From contig CANMBE010000016.1 in NCBI GenBank assembly GCA_947495975.1, forward strand, positions 1 to 58,471: DNA of 58,471 nt, read 5' to 3'. Positions within the stretch are counted from its first letter, which is position 1, and the number at the start of each line of letters is the position of its first letter. The position numbers were made by a program, and so were the translations under genes. Source of the DNA: Ignavibacteria bacterium. GTDB taxonomy: Bacteria > Bacteroidota > Ignavibacteria > Kapaibacteriales > Kapaibacteriaceae. The notes beneath the pieces are model-generated. The model was given only the letters and a program-made list of their open reading frames with translations. It ran no database searches and had not been told where the DNA came from. Below, one piece after another: positions 15,704 to 23,344 of this stretch.

Positions 15704-17758
15704 CTAGCGTGCTTGTACAAGAATAATGAACGTTGCAAGGCGCGTTCCGCTCGTAACCGAGATTGCGTAGGCACCAGGAAGCAAACCTGATGTGTCAACG
15801 AGTGACACACCATTCAAGATATCAGCAGAATGAACGCTTTCTCCAGAGATTGTACGAATCATTACCGATGCACCCGCAACATCTTCACAGTGAATGCGTA
15901 GTGGTTCACCCGCAAGGATAGGATGAGTCCCGAGGATTCTACACCAGTCATGTTGTTGATCGCCATCATGGACGCTAACAAGTGTCCTGTTCTTTTCACA
16001 AAGCACGTCATTGTCGTTATCAACCAGAAGATCGTCTACCTCAAATCCAGTGTTCACATCAATCGATGAGGTGCGTGCATCAATCATCATTGTGGTATCG
16101 AGGACGTATCCAAGTCCAAGGAAACGCAGTCTCAGTGGAGTCACAAAAACATCCGGTACGTTGGCACTATTCTGCGTTTGAGATACTACAACGCGATATG
16201 TAAATGACGGACCATCCATCTTTCTCATAACAACATCAAAGATTGGATGTCCCGCTTTCGCGAGCCACTGGTCAAAGAAAGCTTCCCAAGAGACAGGTGG
16301 ATTCGGAATAGCCAACTTTAGAAAGTCGAGCATCTGATATGTCTGTACTGAACCATTCGCATATGTAGCCAGATACGATTGCAATGCCGGGAAGAACACA
16401 TCACCACCCACCAATTGGCGCATCATGTGATACACCCATGCTGCCTTACTATAGGTAGTGGCTTCGTTAAAAAGTGTAGCAAGTGGTATGTCGTAGATCG
16501 GTGGCTCTAATACACCGAATTTCATATAGCTATCTCGCTTAGACCACATGTGCGCCATATATCCTTGTTGTCCAGAATATGACTCTCTGTACAACGCTTC
16601 ACTCCACGTAGCGCCTCCCTCATTCAACCAGATATCTGCCCATGTTGCACAACTGACCTTATCACCTAACCATTGATGGGCAAGTTCGTGTGCATAACCA
16701 CTCTCGGCTCTGCCGTTAAGCCACTGCCTATTAATGGTAGATATCGTCTGGTGTTCCATGCCACCAAATTGGAATGGGGCAACTGCAACGTGACCATATG
16801 TGGCATATGGATAGCGGCCTAGTCGTGCTTCTAGCGCGCTGAACATACGTGGCACGTTCGTGGTAGCATTTATGACATTATATGTGTCGCCCTGTACATC
16901 AACATCAAATTGGTAATTGCTGATTGGCACAACGGAATTATCGTCTCGCGTATACGTTTGAGAATACAACGCGAACTCGGATGCATTCACAACAAAGAGA
17001 TACGTTGGCATTGGGATATCATGACGCCAGGACTGCACTGTGGCGCTGTCTCCATCAACAAGAGTATCTGTTGCAACGCCGTTTGAAACAACTGTAAAAC
17101 CTTTTGGTACACGCACATGCGCAGCAAAGAGCGCCTTATCGTGTGGCTGGTCTTTACACGGATACCAACGGCGTGCTCCTTCTGGTTCAGAAATTGTGTA
17201 GCCTATTGCGTAGGGTACGTTTTCAGCATTTGCTTCTTGCTTACTCAAAAGAAATATTGCGTTGTCATCTCTCAGAGAAGCGTAATAAATGGTGAACTCC
17301 ATTTGTTCGCCTCGTTGCAGTACCGTTGGCAAACTCATGGTCAAGAGTTGTGTGTTTTTCGTAAACGTAATACGCGCAGAACCGGTGGTAACGGAATCAA
17401 TCGCAATCGCCACGGCGTTAAACACTACTTGCGCAAGATTATCAACACGAGAACGAACAACGGCCTTTACAATTCCTGTAGACTTTCTCTCAGATCGTTG
17501 ACTTCGTGGTGTGAGAAGTGCGGAATACCAATCAAGTGAAACATCATACGAGACAACATCAATTGTTGTATCGAGCTGTCTAGAAGGAAATCCAGCCAAC
17601 ATCGTTGGCATCGGATGAATTGGCCTTATGGATTGCAAAATAAGCTCATCGTTCACAAGCCATTCAACAAACGTGTGTTTATCCTCTTGGCTCTTGGCAA
17701 CCGTGAAAATGAAACACGAGAGGATCGCTACGAGACTGATTGTACATCGAACATTCAT
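15704..17758 (-). CDS. Secreted M1-family aminopeptidase with T9SS sorting tail
   Basis: Zinc metallopeptidase that removes N-terminal residues from peptides. 684 residues from ATG 17758, which overlaps the stop of the upstream gene as TGATG; a longer frame from 17812 exists but the chosen start gives a clean signal peptide (MNVRCTISLVAILSCFIFTV, cleaved near AKSQ). Zinc site H357-E-L-A-H361 with E380 (LNEGGATW); the exopeptidase motif appears as GGMEH instead of GAMEN. The last 75 residues (LRIHCEDVAGASVMIRTISG to the end) form a beta-rich tail like a type A T9SS sorting domain, so surface or extracellular location is likely. Confidence 0.88.
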   Translation of the reverse strand: MNVRCTISLVAILSCFIFTVAKSQEDKHTFVEWLVNDELILQSIRPIHPMPTMLAGFPSRQLDTTIDVVSYDVSLDWYSALLTPRSQRSERKSTGIVKAVVRSRVDNLAQVVFNAVAIAIDSVTTGSARITFTKNTQLLTMSLPTVLQRGEQMEFTIYYASLRDDNAIFLLSKQEANAENVPYAIGYTISEPEGARRWYPCKDQPHDKALFAAHVRVPKGFTVVSNGVATDTLVDGDSATVQSWRHDIPMPTYLFVVNASEFALYSQTYTRDDNSVVPISNYQFDVDVQGDTYNVINATTNVPRMFSALEARLGRYPYATYGHVAVAPFQFGGMEHQTISTINRQWLNGRAESGYAHELAHQWLGDKVSCATWADIWLNEGGATWSEALYRESYSGQQGYMAHMWSKRDSYMKFGVLEPPIYDIPLATLFNEATTYSKAAWVYHMMRQLVGGDVFFPALQSYLATYANGSVQTYQMLDFLKLAIPNPPVSWEAFFDQWLAKAGHPIFDVVMRKMDGPSFTYRVVVSQTQNSANVPDVFVTPLRLRFLGLGYVLDTTMMIDARTSSIDVNTGFEVDDLLVDNDNDVLCEKNRTLVSVHDGDQQHDWCRILGTHPILAGEPLRIHCEDVAGASVMIRTISGESVHSADILNGVSLVDTSGLLPGAYAISVTSGTRLATFIILVQAR

Positions 17759-18642
17759 CAAGGTACCCTTCGTGTATTTGCCGAGTCTCGCACGTATCTG
17801 TCTAGCCACCAACGCATATCGGCATTCGACTCTTTGCGTCGGCCGGCAAGCACATGATCTGCACCATCATACAACACCAGCTTGTACGGTCTCTGCAGCC
17901 TTTGCAGCTCAAGAGCAAGATACAGGGAATGTTCTGGGTCAACTTTCTTATCCCCCACACCATGCATGACAAGCAACGGAGTAATTGGTGACATTCTATC
18001 TGCCCACAGCACCACACTTCGTTGCTCGGCCTCTGTTTGCTCCATACTTCCTGGAGGTAAATATTTTGCCATTGTCCTACGTATGTATGCAGAATGCTCA
18101 ATGGCATTGATACGCGTAGGAGCTCCAAACGTAACGGCTGCCAGGAATCTCTGCGTGCGTACGAGCATCATAAAGGCCAACATGCCACCACGACTGCCCC
18201 CTACCAAGCCAATGCGAGAGTGATCTACATATGGAAGTGAATCCAACAATGGAAGTAGATTCATCGCATCGTCTACGTCGCCATTTCCCCACTCTTCATG
18301 CAAACCATCGGATCCACCCGTACCTCGATAATTTGATGCAACCACCACATAGCCCCATGACGCATACAGTCCGATAAGGGGCATTGCAGATTCAGGAGTC
18401 AGTGCCCCACGAGGGCCACTGCCTCCACGATTGAAAACAATGGCTGGATACGTTGATTTTCCACCTGGCGGTAGAGCAAGGAATCCGTTGATCTTTAACT
18501 CGCCGCTCACATACGTTATGGCATGTAGTGTTACAGCTTCGTATTGAGAATACTCTTCGGCAGTCATCGCACGCTTGGCCATGGAGAGTGCGCCAGCAGG
18601 AATCAATACCTGCTCCGAGTGCAGCAGTGTTCCGTTAACCAT
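17758..18642 (-). CDS. Alpha/beta hydrolase, S9 prolyl-oligopeptidase-like catalytic domain
   Basis: 294-residue serine hydrolase resembling the C-terminal domain of S9 peptidases. The nucleophile is in GLVGGSRGGMLAF; the oxyanion region is VFNRGGSGPRG; the acid is in HGVGDKKVDPEHS; the His is in YDGADHVLAG. It lacks the N-terminal propeller of full S9 enzymes and shows no clear signal peptide in this frame, so it is either cytosolic or its start is misplaced. It sits between an exported amidohydrolase-like gene (5-base gap) and the M1 aminopeptidase (1-base overlap), which suggests peptide breakdown. An esterase role cannot be excluded. Confidence 0.85.
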   Translation of the reverse strand: MVNGTLLHSEQVLIPAGALSMAKRAMTAEEYSQYEAVTLHAITYVSGELKINGFLALPPGGKSTYPAIVFNRGGSGPRGALTPESAMPLIGLYASWGYVVVASNYRGTGGSDGLHEEWGNGDVDDAMNLLPLLDSLPYVDHSRIGLVGGSRGGMLAFMMLVRTQRFLAAVTFGAPTRINAIEHSAYIRRTMAKYLPPGSMEQTEAEQRSVVLWADRMSPITPLLVMHGVGDKKVDPEHSLYLALELQRLQRPYKLVLYDGADHVLAGRRKESNADMRWWLDRYVRDSANTRRVP

Positions 18643-18647
18643 GTGGA

Positions 18648-19943
18648 TTATCGTGAACTCCGCCCGCGATACTTTTTGGCGAGTCTCTTGTGACGATTAT
18701 CAAGGTCTATCTCTCGTCCGTCGATAAAGGCATGAACAACATTGTTACTCTTGCTATCGAGTGCATCACCCTTGCTCACAAAGAGCGTTGCGCTCTTGCC
18801 TACTTCTAGAGAACCATAGTTTTTATCAATACCAAAGATTTTTGCCGGGCCAATGGTTAGCCCCTTTACAGCATCATCTTCTGATAACCCAAATGCACGC
18901 GCCGTACCTGCCTGAAAGGGTAGGTTACGCTGCTGCCAAGAGCCTCCGTCGGAAAACGCAAACAGTATGCCAGCATCTGTTAACGTCTTTGCTAGGACAA
19001 AGGGGCTATCATATCCATCCTCTTCATGTCTCGGCAGTGAATGTACACGAGGAAGTATCACACTAATCCCAGCACGTTGAATTTGTGGAATCACAAAAGA
19101 AACATCAACGGCATTTACGAGGATCACGCGGACGTTGAACTCTCTCTGAAAATCGAGTACGGCTTCTATTTGACGTCGAGTTGTTGCTTCGATCATCACG
19201 GAGACTGAATCTTCGAATACAACTCTCATGGCTTCGTAACGGATATCGCGGCGAGATGTATCAACTCCAGCTCGAACCGTTGCACTGTAGGAACGGCCAT
19301 TTTCGAAAAGCTCGTAGATGGCGCGAACATTGATTTCGATTTCCTTTTGCTGTTCCGCAGCGGATTTGCGCATCCACCATGCATTTGAAATTTCCATTGA
19401 TGGCCAATTGAGCATCAATCCCGAAACTCGTTTCACAGCAAGGTCTTCGCGGGTCCACCCATCGAGGCGCATGAGTGACGACTGACCTGATACTACTCCG
19501 CCTTGTGGCACAGAATTCACAAGCAAAATTCCATTTGATCGCACGGTAGGAAGCAAATCGCTGTCTGGGTTATAGGCTGTTTCTGCACGAGCATTGGGAT
19601 TAAACACTCCCACTTCACTCATATCTCGTGTAGATCGCACGGCGTCTATCTCAGTCAAACCAAGTGTGGTTATTGGAGCAATAAACCCTGGGTAGATAAA
19701 ACTTCCCTTGCAATCAATGACGCGCGTATTAGCTGGAGGAGCTACCGCAGTTCCAATGGCAGTGATAACTCCGTTGTCGAAAACAACTGTTGCATTACGA
19801 AGTGGTACACCTACCGCCGTGTGTATGGTTGCATTCGTAAGTGCAATTGGTTGACGTTGAGGGGCGCCAGGTATCTCTTCACCGCAAAACACGGCGGTAT
19901 TGAGCGAGAGTATGGTGCAGGCTATAAGTAGGTAATGCGTCAT
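18648..19943 (-). CDS. Exported amidohydrolase-like protein lacking the usual HxH metal motif
   Basis: 431 residues. Signal peptide MTHYLLIACTILSLNTAVFCG; then an amidohydrolase-type composite domain (NATIHTAVGVPLRNATVVFD) and TIM barrel. In most relatives the first barrel strand reads PGFIDxHxH; here it is PGFIAPITTLG, so both histidines are gone, and a His pair is also not evident later. SDGGSW near residue 333 keeps the final Asp of the family. The C-terminus (GIDKNYGSLEVGKSATLFV) is typical. Such metal-poor amidohydrolase homologues occur in Bacteroidota; activity is uncertain. It is the first gene of the run with the S9-like hydrolase, M1 aminopeptidase and pdxH. A TAGATTCG box ends 4 bases before its ATG. 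Confidence 0.82.
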   Translation of the reverse strand: MTHYLLIACTILSLNTAVFCGEEIPGAPQRQPIALTNATIHTAVGVPLRNATVVFDNGVITAIGTAVAPPANTRVIDCKGSFIYPGFIAPITTLGLTEIDAVRSTRDMSEVGVFNPNARAETAYNPDSDLLPTVRSNGILLVNSVPQGGVVSGQSSLMRLDGWTREDLAVKRVSGLMLNWPSMEISNAWWMRKSAAEQQKEIEINVRAIYELFENGRSYSATVRAGVDTSRRDIRYEAMRVVFEDSVSVMIEATTRRQIEAVLDFQREFNVRVILVNAVDVSFVIPQIQRAGISVILPRVHSLPRHEEDGYDSPFVLAKTLTDAGILFAFSDGGSWQQRNLPFQAGTARAFGLSEDDAVKGLTIGPAKIFGIDKNYGSLEVGKSATLFVSKGDALDSKSNNVVHAFIDGREIDLDNRHKRLAKKYRGRSSR

Positions 19944-20068
19944 ACCACGAATCTACGGTCTAAAAACGAGTAACCCCCAGGCGTCACCACTCGTCTAGGG
20001 GTACTATTCATCTCACCAGACGCTATGAAGCCATCTAGGAGTGCCCATCAGATGAATGATTTATTTCT

Positions 20069-20100
20069 TTTTGCCACTGAGGATTTTCTCCCGATATTTG
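20069..20100 (+). promoter_or_regulatory. Promoter of tRNA-Pro: TTTTG, 19 bases, GATATTTG
   Basis: A -33-like TTTTG (20069-20073), a 19-base spacer and GATATTTG (20093-20100), one mismatch from TAnnTTTG, match the Bacteroidota housekeeping promoter layout. The tRNA 5' end is 8 bases after the -7 box, so transcription would start almost at the mature end. Confidence 0.65.
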
Positions 20101-20107
20101 TGGGCTA

Positions 20108-20182
20108 CGGGGTGTAGCGTAGCCCGGTTAGCGCGTCTGCTTTGGGAGCAGAAGGTCGCAGGTTCGAATCCTGCCACCCCGA
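20108..20182 (+). tRNA. tRNA-Pro (anticodon TGG)
   Basis: Full cloverleaf of 75 bases. Acceptor CGGGGTG pairs with CACCCCG; the anticodon stem TCTGC/GCAGA holds loop TTTGGGA with anticodon TGG; T arm GCAGG-TTCGAAT-CCTGC; discriminator A at 20182. CCA is not encoded. It reads proline CCA and, by wobble, other CCN codons. Confidence 0.97.
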
Positions 20183-20493
20183 CATTGCACTATTATGGCC
20201 CCCTTCGAATCGTTTCGAAGGGGGTTTTGTGTTTCTGTCAATTGAGACTCAGCTTCTGCTGCGGTGCGTACGTCCATCTCGGATGGCAGGAACTTTTTGG
20301 CTTCGGCTGATGCTAACGCTCTAGTGTAGGCTTTTGCCTTGCGATCTGCGCGTTGCTCTTCAGAAGCTTCTAGAAAAGCACATGCAATCACTCCAATCAT
20401 CATTCTTGGTATTACGGTCTGACCCTCTGAAACTGAATCCAGAATTGACCATGCAACATCCCAATTTCTCTACAACAATGGCTATTTTCCCCA
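20183..20493. other. Spacer between tRNA-Pro and the redoxin-propeller gene
   Basis: 310 bases holding the tRNA terminator (20199-20234) and otherwise no gene I can support. A minus-strand frame from 20403 has an Ala/Glu-rich, helix-like sequence but runs on through the terminator and half the tRNA, so I do not call it. TATTTTCC at 20483-20490 ends 3 bases before the next start and may be a degenerate -7 box. Confidence 0.5.
20199..20234 (+). terminator. Rho-independent terminator after tRNA-Pro
   Basis: Perfect 11-bp stem CCCCCTTCGAA (20199-20209) / TTCGAAGGGGG (20214-20224) with loop TCGT, followed by TTTTGTGTTT. Confidence 0.9.
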
Positions 20494-23337
20494 ATGCGTA
20501 CAACCTTCACCCTAAGCGCGCTGCTCGTCGTGTGCTTTTTCGCCCAACCACTCCTGTCTGGTGAGGGCGGCCACGAAGTCCGCAATTACCCAGCTTTCTT
20601 TGCCAAGCTATCTCCCGCTCCAGCATTCATTCAGACCCCTACAGGATCGGCGATTGTTGTTCGATACCTTGGCTATGAATGCAAACACTGCGTCCGCCAG
20701 CTTATCTACCTCAACGAGCACGCGTCTGACCTTCGAAAACTTGGAATCAACGTCATTGCAATTAGCTCTGATCCAAAAGCACAATGGGACCTGCTAGCAG
20801 AGAATGTAGATCTGGCTGAAGACGTGTTTTCGTACGTGGCTGATGAAAGCGAATCTATAGCTAAAGAGCTCGGAGCAATTAGAGTAATTAGCGATACTCT
20901 ACGCAACCTCCATGCAACAATTGTTGTACAAAATGGCGTGGTTGTGTTCAGCATGTATTCAGACGAACCATATATGGACATAGACCGTGTGGTGTCATAT
21001 GCAGCCGCTGAAGAAAGAGTTCAATTTCAAACCTCGCATTTGATTGACCGGTATCTGACATCTGCGCCGGTTGTTAAGGTAATTGCTTCAGCTTCTGATG
21101 GTTTGGTTGAGCCCCTTGACCTAGACTTCAATCGGTCTACGCTCCATCCCAACGACCTATGGATTGTGATGGCCGAAAACAGAGGTCACGGTATGGCAAT
21201 TGTTCATAACGCTGGCACCCAACAACAGGCTGTTCGAATTAAAAAAGATTCTCGTGCTAGTCACTTCATGTGGCGCACAATGAGCATTGCGATGGGTTCT
21301 CATGGGGCTTTTGGCACAATGCAGAATGGCCAGCCCGGTGGGGCAGACATCAACTACATGTTCATGGGGCCAACCCTGTGGTCGAGCGATACGGCTGTGT
21401 TTGCCTCGAGATATCAGACTGACGATACAAAGCTCGCTTCCCACCTCGACATGCTCCATCAAAGCCCATGGGGCCTAGGAATTGCGCATGATAGTGCCAA
21501 TATTTTTTGGGTGCTCGATGCGCGATATAAGGACATATGCAGATACGACTTTCGCGATCCGCATGAAGTTGGAGGCACTGATCACCGCGATGGTGTTATA
21601 CGTCGATATGTAGACGTAGAGATCACACCTACGGAAAGAGGACGCCCTTCTCATGTTGCGCTCGATCGTGCTACCGGTCTGCTCTACTACATCAATCCTG
21701 GTACAGCAACAATTCACACATTGAATACGAAAAGTGGGACCATTGGAGGTCCGCTGGTTGCGCCATCTGAAAGCGAAGAAAACTATGCTGAATACTCTTA
21801 CGTAGAATCTGCCGACGTCAATAAGGTTGTGAGTACGGGGCTTCAAGAGCCCGTGGGCATTGATGTTGTTGGCGATCGACTTCTTGTTGGAGATCGCAAG
21901 GATGGTCGAATCCACGTCTATGCCATTGAAGGCGCAACGGTTCGTGAATTAGGCACCATCGCAACGGGAGCAACGGCGCTTCATGGTATCGTTGTTGGGC
22001 CTGACGGTTGCATCTGGTTTGTAGATAGAGCAACAGCAACCGTTGGCCGGCTTGATCTCTCAAGTGATAACAAATTAATACCTGCGGTTTTGGCGCGAAC
22101 AATTCGCGCACGTGATACGGTGAGCTTCCGCTACATCAACGGTTCTATTGGTAGCCGTGATGTTACTTTTCATCACCGTGTGCGCAGGCACGCAGACGGC
22201 CTAACACAAGCATGGTCTGCCCCCTTCACGGTCTCCACCGGAGCTGCATTTTCAGAAACGGTCATTGAAGTACCAATTGAAATTGCAGACAGCCTTTCAG
22301 TGTGGAGCGTAGAGGTTGCTGAAGTTCTTCAAGAAAACGTGAATGGATTGACTGCTACAACAACCGTTGTACCACATAACGTGCGCCGGGCTCTGGTACG
22401 GGACGAACGGGTTGGCACTTTTGATATTGTTGATGCTGTTGGCCAGACAACGCGCACCGGATATGTTTCTCTTACTTCTGACGTCTTCAATGTTGTTGTT
22501 GACAGTCTTGCGTATCTAAAAACAACATTGTGGAACAGCGGCAGCTTTGGCGAAATCGATGTTGTAGATGATGCGATACTTGCCTCTTTACTCAAGCGCC
22601 GCATCGAGGTGTTCCTCATTGCTGATGACCCTCTCTTGCTCCGCACTGATTTACCGAATACTTCTGCATTCTTTAGGTCATTTGGCTGCTCTCTCATGGG
22701 TATTGATCAGATGCCAAGTGATGCTGGTCAACGAGTATTTAAAGGCGTAATCGCTGATCCAGTTACCGCGGGCATGTCAAACATTGACATTCAACTGCCT
22801 CGCCTGGATCATCAACGAGGTGGCAAGTACGTTCCGAATGTAATCTTCAGATTGGCACAAGCTGGGTCAATCGCCATGATGACGCGTGAGAGCTCTACGA
22901 TCATTGGTGCCGTCAGATTTCAACACAGCAACTATCGGTCAATCATCCTTGGCGTTAATGCATCTCGCTTTATTGATGGCGATCAGCGCACAACAATTCT
23001 TGATAAGGGACTAATCTGGCTTGAGGCAGCAGCCGATCCAGACAGCGTTCCTACAAGCGTTGCTGATGAAAGAAGAATAGCCGAAAACGACCTCGCGGTA
23101 TTCGTGGGTGCGAATCCCGTAGTGTCATCTACTACGTGGCGACTCATGGGTCAGCCAGATGTTCAAGCCGTCTTGGAGCTTTATTCCGTAGCAGGCCAGC
23201 GCATGTCTACTCTCTACAATGGAGCCATCGGCAGTGGCCTCGGCATATTGGATGTTTCGAACTTGCCTGCTGGTAGTTACTTTCTGGTTGTACGAGCTAA
23301 CGAACGTGTGGCTCACAAGACAATCATCGTAAAGTAA
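20494..23337 (+). CDS. Secreted redoxin-NHL propeller protein with T9SS sorting tail
   Basis: 947 residues; no close named family recognised. Signal peptide 1-22. Residues about 35-190 form an AhpC/thioredoxin-like domain with a CxxC at C63-C66 (YECKHCVRQL) and the helix/strand pattern INVIAISSDPKAQWDLL. Residues about 210-560 hold a beta-propeller-like segment with NHL-type pieces (GIDVVGDRLLVGDRKDGRI, HGIVVGPDGCIWFVDRATAT). A middle beta-rich part follows, then a GATase1/ThuA-like stretch is possible (FLIADDPLLLRTD). The last 80 residues (LELYSVAGQRMSTLYNG to KTIIVK) match a T9SS type A sorting domain. The redoxin-plus-NHL order recalls NHLRC2-type proteins. It ends 7 bases before relA. Confidence 0.7.
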   Translation: MRTTFTLSALLVVCFFAQPLLSGEGGHEVRNYPAFFAKLSPAPAFIQTPTGSAIVVRYLGYECKHCVRQLIYLNEHASDLRKLGINVIAISSDPKAQWDLLAENVDLAEDVFSYVADESESIAKELGAIRVISDTLRNLHATIVVQNGVVVFSMYSDEPYMDIDRVVSYAAAEERVQFQTSHLIDRYLTSAPVVKVIASASDGLVEPLDLDFNRSTLHPNDLWIVMAENRGHGMAIVHNAGTQQQAVRIKKDSRASHFMWRTMSIAMGSHGAFGTMQNGQPGGADINYMFMGPTLWSSDTAVFASRYQTDDTKLASHLDMLHQSPWGLGIAHDSANIFWVLDARYKDICRYDFRDPHEVGGTDHRDGVIRRYVDVEITPTERGRPSHVALDRATGLLYYINPGTATIHTLNTKSGTIGGPLVAPSESEENYAEYSYVESADVNKVVSTGLQEPVGIDVVGDRLLVGDRKDGRIHVYAIEGATVRELGTIATGATALHGIVVGPDGCIWFVDRATATVGRLDLSSDNKLIPAVLARTIRARDTVSFRYINGSIGSRDVTFHHRVRRHADGLTQAWSAPFTVSTGAAFSETVIEVPIEIADSLSVWSVEVAEVLQENVNGLTATTTVVPHNVRRALVRDERVGTFDIVDAVGQTTRTGYVSLTSDVFNVVVDSLAYLKTTLWNSGSFGEIDVVDDAILASLLKRRIEVFLIADDPLLLRTDLPNTSAFFRSFGCSLMGIDQMPSDAGQRVFKGVIADPVTAGMSNIDIQLPRLDHQRGGKYVPNVIFRLAQAGSIAMMTRESSTIIGAVRFQHSNYRSIILGVNASRFIDGDQRTTILDKGLIWLEAAADPDSVPTSVADERRIAENDLAVFVGANPVVSSTTWRLMGQPDVQAVLELYSVAGQRMSTLYNGAIGSGLGILDVSNLPAGSYFLVVRANERVAHKTIIVK

Positions 23338-23344
23338 GGGGCTT

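Noticed and set aside
20128-20403. Minus-strand open frame with an Ala/Glu-rich helix-like sequence
   Set aside because: It runs through a perfect terminator and half of tRNA-Pro; the ending GRIRTCDLLLPKQTR is a known false product of tRNA antisense frames. A short remnant before 20230 cannot be ruled out.
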